Shown here piece by piece: positions 44,254 to 53,955 of a stretch of 64,000 nt of DNA (within the stretch, counting starts at the first letter, position 1; each line of letters starts with the position of its first letter). This DNA is from Methylobacterium sp. E-066 (GTDB lineage Bacteria; Pseudomonadota; Alphaproteobacteria; Rhizobiales; Beijerinckiaceae). Made by a program: the position numbers and the translations under genes. The stretch lies in assembly GCF_022829635.1 (NCBI RefSeq), contig NZ_JAKSYO010000042.1, forward strand, positions 39,890 to 103,889. Reading direction: 5' to 3'. Below the pieces are notes generated by a model, which saw only the letters and a program-made list of their open reading frames with translations, had not been told where the DNA came from and made no database searches.

Positions 44254-47200
44254 ATGACGTTTCGCTATGGAGTCTCGATCGCGGCCTTGATAGTCGCTGC
44301 ATACAGTTCGGGTGTGCAGGCGCAGACCGTCAACACGACGGCCTCGGACGTGAACGTCCTCAACCTGCTGGCGCCGTTCCTGTCGCTGAACGCGACCGCG
44401 GCCGGCCAGGCGACGCTGGGCTTGAACCTGGGGCAGACGATCGCGCTCAACAACGGCGCCGGGCTCGCGCGGCAGCAATTGGCGATCAGCGATAAGAATC
44501 TGCTGAGCTCGGCCGGCAACAACCTGTCCTCGGTCGGGCTCGGCAGTTACGGCGTCGCCGCCAACATCGCCGGCGGCCTGCCCGGCCAGACGCCGATCAA
44601 CGGCATCGTTCCGCAACAAATCGTCGGCGGCCTTGGCTCGCAGCTCGGGCCGATCTACCAGCGCGGCGTCGCCCCCGGCGCCAGCGGTCCGCTCGGTAAC
44701 GTCGTCAACCTGCTGGTCAACGCCAACACCTTCACGGGCAACAACCTGGGCGTCGCCAAGAACTACTTCGCCAACGGCGCGGCCAACAACCCGAGCGTGA
44801 CCCCGGCCAACTACGTGGCAACGCCCGCCGTGGCGCCGGCGGGCTACAGCCTGCCCAGAGCCAACGGCCTGCCCAATACCACCAACAGCGTCTACGACCT
44901 CGGCTACGGCGTCACGAACACACAGGCAGGACAGGACGTCTATGGATCTTCCCGCCCCGTCCAGGTCGCGCCGAACCGCTTCAACGCCTTCGACCCGACG
45001 GCGCTCAACGGCATCGCCACCAACCCGTCCTTCCCGAGTGGGCACACCACCTACGCGTATACGAGCGGCTATCTGCTGGCGATGCTGGTGCCGCAGCAAT
45101 ACCAGAGCGCGCTGCTGCGCGCCTCCGAGTACGGCGAGAACCGCATCGTGCTCGGCGTCCACTACCCGCTCGACATCATCGGCAGCCGGGCGCTGGCGGC
45201 CTATGACCTGGCCCAAGCCTTCACCAACCCGGCCTATATCAATAATGCCGCGGTGACCGGCGTCGCGATCAACCTGCCGAACCAGTTCGTGAAGGCCCAG
45301 GCCGAACTCCAGGCCTACCTCGCCGCGCAATGCGGCAACACTGTCGCGGCCTGCGCCGGCAGCAGCGCGAATACCACCGGCAATCCCTACGTCCCGTCCG
45401 CGGCCAACCAGGCCGCCTACCAGGCCCGCCTGACCTACGGCCTGCCGACCCTGACCTTCGCCCAGGCGCCGCGCGAGGCCGCCCCCGCCGGCGGGCCCGA
45501 CGCCTCGATCCTGCTCGCGCCCCTCTACGGCGGATCGACCACCGCCGCCCGCACGCTCGCGCCCAACGGCGGCCTCTACGGGCAGCTCTCGACCGACACG
45601 ATCAACCAGATCGTGGTCAACACGCAGACCAACGCGCTCGCCGCCTTCTACGGCAGCCCGCTGAGCTACTGGAGCCGCATCGACCTGTATTCCGCCGCCA
45701 GCTACTTCGGCAACGTCACCGGCACCCTGCGGATGGACACCACCGACCGCCTCGGCATCGATGTCGGCATCGGCCAGGGCGGCGCGCTCTACGCCAACGG
45801 CACCATCGCCGGCACGGTCTCGGTCAATGCCGGAGGCCTGCTCGGCGGCGCGGGCTCCGTCGGCGGGATCGCGGCGCTGTCGGGCGGCACCGTCTCGCCG
45901 GGCAACTCGATCGGTACGCTGAACGTGACCGGCGCGGTCGCCTTCGCGCCGGGCTCGGTCTACCGGGTCGAGGCCAACGCCGCCGGCCAGGCCGACAGGA
46001 TCGCCGCCGGCGGCGGCGCCACGCTCGCCGGCGGCACCGTGCAGGTGCTGGCGGCCTCGGGCGCCTACAGCCCGCGCACCAGCTACGCGATCCTGAATGC
46101 GGCGGGCGGCGTCTCCGGCCGGTTCGACGGCGTGACCGCCAACCTCGCCTTCCTGTCCCCGGGCCTGCGCTACCTGCCCAACGAAGTCGACCTGACGCTC
46201 ACCCGCAACGACGTGCCGCTCGCCGCCAGCGCAACGGGCCGCAACGGCATCGCCGCCGCCAACGCGCTCCAGGCGGCGGGCCGCGGTCGCGCCTACGACG
46301 CCGCCCTGGCGTTCACCACGAGCGAGGCCGTCGACGGCTTCCGGGCGCTGGCCGGCGACATCCATGCCGGCACGGTCTCGGCGGCCTACGAGACCGCGTT
46401 CTTCGTGCGCGAGGCGGTGCTCGACCGGCTGCGCTGGAGCGGATCGGCCGCGAGCCTGGATTACGGCACCCTGCCGGCGGCCTACACTTCCGACCTGCCC
46501 GGCCGGGCGCCGGTGGTGGCGCATGTCCCGGCGCGGATCCTCGACCCGCAGGTGTTCGGCCTCTGGGGCTAGGGGTTCGGCGCCTTCGGCACGGCGGGCG
46601 GGGGCGGCAACGCCTTCGACCTCGACCGGCAGATCGCCGGCTTCGCGCTGGGCGCCGACATCCGGCTGCCGAGCGGGTTCAAGGTCGGCGTGGTCGGCGG
46701 CTACACCGAGGCCAACCTCGACAGCGCCGGCCGGCAGGGCGGCGGCGCCCGGCAAGGCGCCGCCAGCCCATCAGAGAGCGCGACGCTCAAGAGCGGCTTC
46801 GGCGGCGTCTATGGCGGCTACGAGTTCGGCCCGGTCTCGGTCCGGCTCGGCGCGCTCTACGCCGACACCGACACCCGCACCCGGCGCAGCGTGCTCTACG
46901 GCCTGTCGGACAGCCCGACCGGCCATGGCGGCGGCCACACCGTCCAGGGGTTCGGCGAGATTGGCTACCGCTTCACCCTGAGCGCGCCGGCCGCGCTCGT
47001 GTCGAAGGACGGCCCGGCGCTGCAGGTCGCGTCCACCTCCATCGAGCCGTTCGTGGGCGCGGCCTATATCGGCATCCGGCGGGACGGGTTCGCGGAGGCG
47101 GGCGGCGCGGCGGCTCTGGTGAGCTACGCGCGCGACTACGACCTCGGCGCGGTGACCGCGGGGGTTCGGGCGCAGACCAGCCTGGATCTGGGCCTCGGGC

Positions 47201-47457
47201 TTCCGGTCACGGCGCACGGCCTGCTCGGCTACCGGCGGGCGTTCGGGGACGTGGTCCCGACGGCGCTGCTGAGCTTCGGCACCGGCCCGGCCTTCCTGAG
47301 CGCGGGCGTGCCGATCGACCGGGACGCGCTGGTGGCGAGTGCGGGGCTCGACCTGCGGGTGGCGCCGAACGCGACCCTCGGCGTGGCCTATACCGGCCAG
47401 GTCGGCGCCCGGGCGCAGGACCAGGCCGTGAAGGGCAACCTCACCCTCCGGTTCTGA
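44254..47457 (+). pseudogene. PAP2-phosphatase autotransporter interrupted by an in-frame TAG
   Basis: A signal peptide (YGVSIAALIVAAYSSGVQA) is followed by a type 2 phosphatase (PAP2): the SSRPV, PSFPSGHTT and NRIVLGVHYPLD motifs are all present. A passenger with autotransporter-associated repeats (GTIAGTVSVNAGGLLGGAGSVGGI, SGGTVSPGNSIGTLNVTGAVAFAPGS) and a beta-barrel of about 270 residues ending LTLRF complete it. The frame is broken once by TAG at 46570-46572, in the segment VFGLWG*GFGAFGTAG, where autotransporters usually have Gln or Glu. The same phase continues to 47457. It may be a recent nonsense mutant, a suppressed amber, or a sequencing error. Confidence 0.8.
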
Positions 47458-47495
47458 TGGAAGCGTTGTCACACGACTGACGCTGTCCGGCCGCT

Positions 47496-47523
47496 AGAGC
47501 CGCGCCCGACCGGGTGCGGCTCT
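47496..47523 (+). terminator. Rho-independent terminator after the autotransporter
   Basis: An inverted repeat AGAGCCGCGCCCG / CGGGTGCGGCTCT with one mismatch, followed by AAGTCTTTG, lies 39 bases after the autotransporter stop. It also precedes the glycosyltransferase gene by 67 bases. Confidence 0.62.
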
Positions 47524-47590
47524 AAGTCTTTGATGCGACGTGTGCTGGCCGGCGAGCCGGGCCGATCACGAGCGTACACGAGGGATCCGC

Positions 47591-48739
47591 ATGATTGACC
47601 CCACGGTGCTGGCCCTGTCCCTCGGCGCGCTCCTGGCCCTGGTCCAGATCGCCAGCATCGCGATCGCGGGCCGGCGTATCGGCAAGGTCCACGGCGCGTC
47701 CACCTTCCCGGCCGGCGCCCCCGTCTCCCTGGTCCGTCCGCTCCACGGGATCGAGGCGTTCAGCGACGAGATGCTGGCCCGCGGCTTCCGCCTCGCCTAT
47801 CCGGCCTACGAGCTGATCTTCTGCGTGGCCGACCCGGCCGATCCGATCGTGCCGCGGGTGCAGCGCCTGATCGCCGAGCACCCGCAGGTGCCGGCCCGGC
47901 TGATCCTGGGCGACGAGCGCATCAGCGACAATCCGAAGCTCAACAACTGCCTGCGCGGCTGGCGCGCCGCCGCGCATGACTGGGTCGTGCTCGCCGATTC
48001 CAACGTCGCTATGCCGCCGGACTATCTCCAGCGATTGCAGGCCGCCTGGCGGGACGAGACCGGCCTCGTCTGCTCGACTCCGGCGGGCGCCCGGCCGGGC
48101 AGTTTCATGGCCGAGGTCGAATGCGCCTTCCTCAACACCCTGCAGGCGCGCTGGCAATACGCCGCCGAGGCGTTCGGCCTGGGCTTCGCGCAGGGCAAGA
48201 GCATGCTCTGGCACAAACCCTTCCTGGAAGCCCGGGGCGGCCTGCAGGCGCTGGCCTCTGAGATCGCCGAGGATGCCGCCGCCACCAAGCTGGTGCGCGC
48301 CGCCGGCAAGCGTGTTCACCTGGTCGCGAGCCCGTTCGAGCAGCCGCTCGGGCCGCGGGGTTTTCGCGAGGTCTGGGCGCGGCAGCTCCGCTGGGCCCGG
48401 CTGCGGCGGGTGACCTTCCCGCTGTTCTTCGCACCCGAGATCGGCAGCGGCGTCCTGCTGCCGGCGCTTCTCCTGGCGCTCTGGTCCGGCAGCCTCGCGG
48501 GGCTCGCGGGCGCTGCCGCCCTCGCGGCCCTGTGCTATCTAGCTGAAGACCGGCTCGCGGCCCGCGCGGGCTGGCATCGCGGGCCGCGCATGCTGGCCGC
48601 CTTCCTGGTGCGGGACGCCCTGATCCCGGCGATCTGGCTGGGCGCCTGGGTGCAGAGCGCCATCGTCTGGCGCGGCAACGCCATGGATGTGCGCCCGCAC
48701 CGGGCGAGCATCGACCGCGCCAGCGCGCCGACGGCGTGA
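47591..48739 (+). CDS. GT2/GT21-like glycosyltransferase (ceramide/HpnI type)
   Basis: A 382-residue membrane glycosyltransferase. An N-terminal membrane helix (LALSLGALLALVQIASIAIAGR) precedes a GT-A domain: PVSLVRPLHGIEAFSDEMLARGFRLAYPAYELIFCVADPADP and VLADSNVAMPPDYLQRL are typical of ceramide glucosyltransferase and the hopanoid-linked HpnI family. DNAxxQ-type SVQxxR segments (ARQLRWARLRR) are also seen. Two C-terminal hydrophobic helices follow. Lipid or hopanoid glucosylation is the likely role. It starts at ATG 47591; the frame runs upstream. It lies just before the phosphonate locus. Confidence 0.82.
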   Translation: MIDPTVLALSLGALLALVQIASIAIAGRRIGKVHGASTFPAGAPVSLVRPLHGIEAFSDEMLARGFRLAYPAYELIFCVADPADPIVPRVQRLIAEHPQVPARLILGDERISDNPKLNNCLRGWRAAAHDWVVLADSNVAMPPDYLQRLQAAWRDETGLVCSTPAGARPGSFMAEVECAFLNTLQARWQYAAEAFGLGFAQGKSMLWHKPFLEARGGLQALASEIAEDAAATKLVRAAGKRVHLVASPFEQPLGPRGFREVWARQLRWARLRRVTFPLFFAPEIGSGVLLPALLLALWSGSLAGLAGAAALAALCYLAEDRLAARAGWHRGPRMLAAFLVRDALIPAIWLGAWVQSAIVWRGNAMDVRPHRASIDRASAPTA

Positions 48740-48764
48740 CCGGGCGGGAGCCGGAGGTCGGGAC

Positions 48765-49451
48765 ATGACGCGCCGCTACGCCCTCTACTGGCTTCCCGCG
48801 CCCGGCTCACGCCTCGCGGCCTTCGGCAATGCCGTGCTCGGCTACGACAACGCCGTCGGCGCCCCGGTCCCGCATCCGGACGGGTTCGGCGACCTCGCCG
48901 CCGTCACGGCGGGCGCCCGGGTCTACGGTTTCCACGCGACCCTGAAGGCACCACTGCGTCTCGCGCCGGCGGCCGAGGAGGCCGACCTTCTCGCCATGGC
49001 CCGGGACCTCGCGGCCGGGCACCCGCCGGTGGCGCTCGGTTCTCTGACGGTCGCCGCACTCGGGCCGTTCCTCGCCCTGGTGCCCGAAGCCCCGCCGCAA
49101 GAACTCGGCCTGCTCGCCGCAGAATGCGTCGCCGCCCTCGACCTGCTGCGGGCACCGCTCTCGGAGGCCGAGCGCGCCAAGCGACGCCCGGAGCGCCTCG
49201 ATCCCCGCGGCCGCGCGCTGCTCGCCCGCTGGGGCTACCCGTATGTCTTCGAGGCCTTCCGGTTCCACATGACGCTGACCGACGCCCTGCCGGAGCCCGA
49301 CCGCGCCGCCTGGCTGCGCCGGCTGACCGACGCCTACACCGCCTCCGGGGCGGAGCCCGCGGTGATCGACGCCGTGTGTCTGCTATCCCAGGACGGGTCC
49401 GAGCCGTTCCGGCTCCTGGCGCGCCTGCCCTTCGGGGCCGCCCATGGCTGA
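48765..49451 (+). CDS. DUF1045-type 2H phosphoesterase-like protein linked to phosphonate use
   Basis: A 228-residue protein of the DUF1045 family, recorded in C-P lyase loci. Two HxT motifs of the 2H phosphoesterase superfamily are seen: [11 protein letters not shown] near residue 52 and [11 protein letters not shown] near residue 168. 2H enzymes open cyclic phosphodiesters, so a role on phosphoribose cyclic phosphate is plausible, possibly replacing PhnP, which is absent here. GGAGGTCGGGAC precedes the ATG. It overlaps the next gene by 8 bases. Confidence 0.85.
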   Translation: MTRRYALYWLPAPGSRLAAFGNAVLGYDNAVGAPVPHPDGFGDLAAVTAGARVYGFHATLKAPLRLAPAAEEADLLAMARDLAAGHPPVALGSLTVAALGPFLALVPEAPPQELGLLAAECVAALDLLRAPLSEAERAKRRPERLDPRGRALLARWGYPYVFEAFRFHMTLTDALPEPDRAAWLRRLTDAYTASGAEPAVIDAVCLLSQDGSEPFRLLARLPFGAAHG

Positions 49452-50076
49452 GCAACGCCTCGGCCTCAATCCGGCGGTCGATCCGAGCGCCCGGATCGTC
49501 GAGTGCCATCTCGGCCGCTACACCGAGATCGGCGCCCGCACGCGCCTGACCGAGACCGTCCTCGACGATTATTCCTACATCGCCCAGGACGGTGAGGTGA
49601 TCTACACCACTATCGGCAAGTTCTGCTCGATCGCGTCCCACGTGCGGATCAACCCGGGCAACCATCCGATGGAGCGCGCGAGCCAGGCGCACTTCACCTA
49701 CCGGGCCCAGGCCTACTGGCCCGAGGAATCGGACGAGGAAGCCTTCTTCGAGCGCCGCCGGGCCAGCCCGGTGACCATCGGCCACGACGTCTGGATCGGC
49801 CACGGTGCGGTGATCCTGCCCGGCCGCACCATCGGCACCGGGGCGGTGATCGGGGCGGGGGCGATCGTCACCCGGGATGTCCCGGCCTACACGATCGTCG
49901 TCGGCAATCCGGCCCAGCCGGTGCGGCGCCGCTTTCCCGAGCCGATCGCCGAGCGCCTGGAGCGCCTCGCCTGGTGGGACTGGGACCACGAGCGCCTGCG
50001 CCGGGCGCTGCCGGATTTCCGCGCCCTCGCGGTCGAAGATTTTCTGGAGCGGTACACGAGCTGGGCCGGGACCTAA
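49444..50076 (+). CDS. Phosphonate-locus hexapeptide acetyltransferase
   Basis: A 210-residue left-handed beta-helix acetyltransferase of the xenobiotic (LbH_XAT) type, known as a phosphonate-metabolism family protein. The hexapeptide region includes [37 protein letters not shown] and [53 protein letters not shown]. The catalytic His is in HP. Its acceptor is probably an aminophosphonate or a pathway intermediate. The ATG overlaps the DUF1045 gene stop by 8 bases. Confidence 0.88.
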   Translation: MAEQRLGLNPAVDPSARIVECHLGRYTEIGARTRLTETVLDDYSYIAQDGEVIYTTIGKFCSIASHVRINPGNHPMERASQAHFTYRAQAYWPEESDEEAFFERRRASPVTIGHDVWIGHGAVILPGRTIGTGAVIGAGAIVTRDVPAYTIVVGNPAQPVRRRFPEPIAERLERLAWWDWDHERLRRALPDFRALAVEDFLERYTSWAGT

Positions 50077-50135
50077 ACAGAAAACGGCCGCAAAGATGTC
50101 GATGTGCTGCGCCGACTAAAGAATTTGAATCGTAT

Positions 50136-50153
50136 TCGTCATCCAATCGTCGT
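50136..50153 (+). promoter_or_regulatory. Possible Pho box upstream of phnC
   Basis: TCGTCAT, CCAA, TCGTCGT form an 11-base-phased direct repeat resembling the PhoB site (CTGTCAT N4 CTGTCAT; 5 and 4 of 7 matches). It lies about 46 bases before the phnC ATG. The site ahead of phnF has the same spacer CCAA and a full CTGTCAT. Weak by itself, stronger as a pair. Confidence 0.35.
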
Positions 50154-50198
50154 GGAACGGGCGTTTAGCTGCGGCCATTCCGCAGCGGATGGTTGTTT

Positions 50199-51047
50199 AT
50201 GCTCGTCGTCGAGGATCTCACGCGTCAGTACAGCGGTCGCCGTGCCGTGGATGGTGTCTCGTTGCAGATCGAGCGCGGCAGCTTCGTCGGCGTGATCGGC
50301 CGCTCTGGAGCCGGAAAATCGACGCTTCTGCGCCTCATCAACCGTCTCGCCGACCCGAGCTCGGGCCGCATCCTCTATGACGGGCGCGATGTCACCAGCC
50401 TGACGGGCCGGCCCTTACGGGAATGGCGCACCCGCTGCGCCATGATCTTCCAGCAGTTCAATCTGGTCGGCCGCCTCGACGTGATGACCAACGTGCTGAT
50501 GGGCCGCCTCAGCCACGTGCCGACCCACCGCGCCCTGCTCCGGATGTGGTCCGACGAGGACCGGGCCATGGCGCTCGCCGCCCTGGAGAGCTTCGATATG
50601 GGCGAGTTCGCCGGCCAGCGGGCCGACGGCCTGTCGGGCGGGCAGCAGCAGCGCGTCGCCATCGCCCGGGCGCTCGTGCAGGAGCCGGAGATCCTGCTGG
50701 CCGATGAGCCGGTGGCGTCCCTGGACCCGCGCAACACCCGCTTGGTGATGGATGCCCTGGCGGCCGTGAACCGGCGCTACGGCATCACGGTCCTGTGCAA
50801 CCTGCACTCCTTGGACCTCGCCCGCGCCTATTGCGACCGCCTCGTCGGGCTCGCTGCCGGCCGGGTGGTGTTCGAGGGCGGCCCGTTCGACCTCACCGAG
50901 GACGTGGCGCGCCGCCTCTACGGCCTGGAGGCCGGCGAGGTGCTGGACGATTCCGCGGAGCGCGAGGCGGAGCAGCGGGCGGCCATGCCGGGACTGCCCG
51001 GCTTCGTGCCGGCGGAGCCCATCCGCGAGGCCGCCATCGGTGCGTGA
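50199..51047 (+). CDS. phnC: Phosphonate ABC transporter ATP-binding protein PhnC
   Basis: A 282-residue ABC ATPase that drives phosphonate import. The Walker A motif is [11 protein letters not shown] near residue 36, the ABC signature [15 protein letters not shown] near residue 147, and DEPVASLDP is Walker B. The Q-loop [20 protein letters not shown] is characteristic of PhnC. ATG 50199 follows a TTG start used in the longest frame. It heads the phnCDDEE transport genes. Confidence 0.95.
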   Translation: MLVVEDLTRQYSGRRAVDGVSLQIERGSFVGVIGRSGAGKSTLLRLINRLADPSSGRILYDGRDVTSLTGRPLREWRTRCAMIFQQFNLVGRLDVMTNVLMGRLSHVPTHRALLRMWSDEDRAMALAALESFDMGEFAGQRADGLSGGQQQRVAIARALVQEPEILLADEPVASLDPRNTRLVMDALAAVNRRYGITVLCNLHSLDLARAYCDRLVGLAAGRVVFEGGPFDLTEDVARRLYGLEAGEVLDDSAEREAEQRAAMPGLPGFVPAEPIREAAIGA

Positions 51048-51094
51048 GTTGAGATGGCCGTCCCGCGGTCCGACATTGCTCTAAGGACGACCCA

Positions 51095-52015
51095 ATGACT
51101 ACCCGACGTACGGTTGTCGCCGCCGCCATTTCGCTTGCCCTGTTCGGCTGGCCGGCTGCCGCTCTCGATTGGAAGGCGCAAGTCCCCGAGCTGACCCTGG
51201 CCGTTGTCCCGGTGGAGAATGCCACCCCCACGACCGAGCGCCATGCGCCGTTGGTGGATTACTTGACCCGAAAGCTCGGCGTGCCGGTGAAACTGCGGGT
51301 CGCCAAAGATTACGCCGCCGTCATCGAGGGCCAGCGGGCCGGTGCCGTCCACATCGCGTGGTATGGACCGGCCTCCTACGCCCAAGCCGTCCTGAATGGC
51401 GTGAAGATCCAGCCGCTGGTCACGCAGAGGCACGAGAACGGCTCGACGGGCTACAACGCGGTGATCTACGTGCTGGCCACCAGCCTGTACCAGTCCGTCG
51501 AGGATCTCAAGGGCAAGACTCTCGCCCTGGTCGATCCGGACTCGACCTCGGGCAACCAGGCGCCGCGCTACTTCTTAAAGCGGGCGGGCTTCGATCTGGA
51601 CAAGCATTTCGGCAAGACTTTCTTCGCCGGCAGTCACGAGAACGCGGTCGTGGCTCTGGCCGAAAGCAAGGCCGATGCGGCGGCGAATTACTGGACCTCG
51701 GATTCCGAGACGATGGTCACCCGCCTGGCCGGAAAGGGCCTGCTGAAGGCGCCGGACGGCAAGCCGATGTCGCAGTCGGATTTCCGGATTGTCTTCAAGT
51801 CGGACTTCCTGCCGTACGGGCCGTTCGCCGTGCTCGCCAGCTTGCCGATCGACCTGAAGGCAGAGATCCGAGCCGCCTTCATGGGCCTGCCGCAAGAGGA
51901 CAAGGCTGCCTTCGACCGGCTCTCCGACGGGAAGGATATCGGCTTCGCGGCCGTGAAACTCGCGGACTACGAGCCGATCGTCGAGATGCTGCGATTCAAT
52001 CGAGAGCAGCACTGA
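51095..52015 (+). CDS. phnD: Phosphonate-binding periplasmic protein PhnD, copy 1
   Basis: A 306-residue exported binding protein. The signal peptide is TVVAAAISLALFGWPAAA. The mature protein matches PhnD-type phosphate/phosphonate binding proteins (LTLAVVPVENATPT, APLVDYLTRKLGVPVKLRVAKDYAAVIEGQRAGAVHIAWYGPASYAQAV, DPDSTSGNQAPRYFL, VFKSDFLPYGPFAV). About 70% of positions are shared with the next gene, indicating tandem duplication. Expressed with phnC. Confidence 0.93.
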   Translation: MTTRRTVVAAAISLALFGWPAAALDWKAQVPELTLAVVPVENATPTTERHAPLVDYLTRKLGVPVKLRVAKDYAAVIEGQRAGAVHIAWYGPASYAQAVLNGVKIQPLVTQRHENGSTGYNAVIYVLATSLYQSVEDLKGKTLALVDPDSTSGNQAPRYFLKRAGFDLDKHFGKTFFAGSHENAVVALAESKADAAANYWTSDSETMVTRLAGKGLLKAPDGKPMSQSDFRIVFKSDFLPYGPFAVLASLPIDLKAEIRAAFMGLPQEDKAAFDRLSDGKDIGFAAVKLADYEPIVEMLRFNREQH

Positions 52016-52118
52016 GCAACATGCGCCGGTGCCGCGAGGTCGGGCTTTGCCCGATCGGCGATGCCGGCGGCGGCGCCAAGCGATCCTGAAGTCTCATATC
52101 ACCGAGAAGGACCACACC

Positions 52119-53048
52119 ATGATCACCCGCCGCACCCTCGCCGCCGCTGCGGCAGCGCTCGCTCTCCTCGGCCTGCCGGCCGCCGCCCAGGAGTGGAAAG
52201 CCAAGTATCCCGAGCTGACCCTGGCGGTCATTCCGATGGAGAATGCCAGCGGCACCAACGACCGCTACGCGCCCCTGGCGAACTACCTGACCAAGACGGT
52301 CGGCGTGCCGGTGAAGCTGCGGGTCGCCAGCGACTATGCGGCGGTGATCGAGGGCCAGCGGGCCGGCAACATCCACATCGCGTTCTACGGGCCGGCCTCC
52401 TTGGCCCGCGCCGTGATGACCGGCGTGAAGATCGAGCCGCTCGTGAGCCCGCAGCACGAGACCGGCGCCGCAGGCTATTACTCGGTGATCTACACCCTCG
52501 CCTCCAGCCCCTATAAGACCGTCGAGGACCTCAAGGGCAAGAACCTCGCCCTGGTCGACCCGAACTCCACCTCCGGCAACCAGGCGCCGCGCTTCTTCCT
52601 GAAGCGGGCCGGCTTCGACGTGGACAAGCATTTCGCCAAGGTCGTCTTCGCCGGCAGCCACGAGAACGCTGTGCTGGCGCTGACCCAGGGCACCGTGGAC
52701 GCCGCCGCCAACCTGTGGAACTCCGAGACCGACTCGATCGTCACCCGCATGATCACGAAGGGCATGTTGAAGAAGCCCGACGGCACGCCGATGCAGAAGT
52801 CGGACTTCCGGGTGGTGTTCAAGTCCGACTTCCTGCCGGAAGGACCCTACGCCGTGCTGGCGAGCCTGCCGGACGACCTCAAGGACAAGATCCGCCAGGC
52901 CTTCATCGACCTGCCGAAGGCGGACAAGGTGGCCTTCGACAAGCTGTCCGATGGCAAGGATCTGGGCCTCACCCCGGTGACGCTCAAGGATTACCAGCCG
53001 ATCATCGACATGCTGAAGTTCAACGACGAGCAACGGAAGAAATCCTGA
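52119..53048 (+). CDS. phnD: Phosphonate-binding periplasmic protein PhnD, copy 2
   Basis: A 309-residue exported PhnD with the signal peptide RTLAAAAAALALLGLPAAA. It shares the framework LTLAVIPMENA, APLANYLTKTVGVPVKLRVASDYAAVIEGQRAGNIHIAFYGPAS and VVFAGSHENAVLAL with copy 1, but differs in pocket segments (for example SPQHETGAAGYYSV against TQRHENGSTGYNAV), which may give a different phosphonate preference. A GAGAAGG site lies ahead of the ATG. It is tandem with copy 1. Confidence 0.93.
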   Translation: MITRRTLAAAAAALALLGLPAAAQEWKAKYPELTLAVIPMENASGTNDRYAPLANYLTKTVGVPVKLRVASDYAAVIEGQRAGNIHIAFYGPASLARAVMTGVKIEPLVSPQHETGAAGYYSVIYTLASSPYKTVEDLKGKNLALVDPNSTSGNQAPRFFLKRAGFDVDKHFAKVVFAGSHENAVLALTQGTVDAAANLWNSETDSIVTRMITKGMLKKPDGTPMQKSDFRVVFKSDFLPEGPYAVLASLPDDLKDKIRQAFIDLPKADKVAFDKLSDGKDLGLTPVTLKDYQPIIDMLKFNDEQRKKS

Positions 53049-53073
53049 TCGGAAGCCTGATCGGGCGCCGGCC

Positions 53074-53955
53074 TTGCGCGGCCTGACACCCCTGCCGCCG
53101 GAGCGGGCCGCCGCCCTCTCCGGCCTGTACGCGGCGGCGAGTGGCGCCACGCGCCGCCGCACGCTCGCGAGCTTCGCCGTGGTCGCGGTGCTGGCGCTGC
53201 TCGCAGGGCTCGCCGCCGAGGTGCGGCCGCTGATCTTCGCGGAGAATATCGGCAAGTTCACCGCTTACATCGCGCAGATCTGGCCGCCGATCGGCCTCGA
53301 TCACCCGCTGGAGGATGTACGCGCCTGGTACTGGGGCCTGCCCGGCTGGCTCGCCCTGCTCGGCGAGACCCTGCTGATGGCCTATCTCGGCACCCTGCTC
53401 GGGGCGGTCGCAGGCTTCGCCCTCAGCTTCGTCGCCGCGGCGAACCTGGTGCGGTCGCCCACGGTGCGCTTCCTCGCCAAGCGCTTCCTGGAGGTGTGCC
53501 GCACGATTCCCGACGTGGTGTTCGCGCTGCTGTTCGTGATCGCCTTCGGCCTCGGCCCGATGGTCGGCGTGCTCGCCCTGGCGGTCCACACGACGGGCGC
53601 GCTCGGCAAGCTGTTCTCCGAGGTGGTCGAGAATATCGACATGCGCCCGGTCGAGGGCCTGTCGGCCTCGGGCGCCAGCTGGATCGAGACCGTGCGCTTC
53701 GGCGTGCTGCCGCAGGTCCTGTCGAACTTCGTCTCGTACGCGCTGCTGCGCTTCGAGATCAATGTGCGCGGGGCGGCGGTGCTGGGCTTCGTCGGCGCCG
53801 GCGGCATCGGGCAGGAGTTTCTGGCCGCGATCCGCAACTTCTACTACGCGGATGTCAGCGCGATCCTCGGGCTGATCATCATCACCGTCGTCTGTATCGA
53901 CCTCGCCACCGAGCAGGTCCGCCACCGGCTGACCGGCGCCGAGGAGGCCCGATGA
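53074..53955 (+). CDS. phnE: Phosphonate ABC transporter permease PhnE, copy 1
   Basis: A 293-residue permease with about six membrane helices. The family signature is seen in GWLALLGETLLMAYLGTLLGAVAGFALSFVAAANLV, ALLFVIAFGLGPMVGVLALAVHTTGALGKLFSEVVENIDMRPVEGLSASGASW and VLGFVGAGGIGQEFLAAIRNF, the cytoplasmic EAA-like coupling region. The start is TTG 53074; no stronger start in frame is present. It overlaps copy 2 by 4 bases (ATGA). Confidence 0.92.
   Translation: MRGLTPLPPERAAALSGLYAAASGATRRRTLASFAVVAVLALLAGLAAEVRPLIFAENIGKFTAYIAQIWPPIGLDHPLEDVRAWYWGLPGWLALLGETLLMAYLGTLLGAVAGFALSFVAAANLVRSPTVRFLAKRFLEVCRTIPDVVFALLFVIAFGLGPMVGVLALAVHTTGALGKLFSEVVENIDMRPVEGLSASGASWIETVRFGVLPQVLSNFVSYALLRFEINVRGAAVLGFVGAGGIGQEFLAAIRNFYYADVSAILGLIIITVVCIDLATEQVRHRLTGAEEAR

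Noticed and set aside
44206..46755. 849-codon open frame antisense to the PAP2 autotransporter
   Set aside because: Arg/Gly/Ala/Val-rich without family motifs; arises from GC-rich third positions of the real gene.
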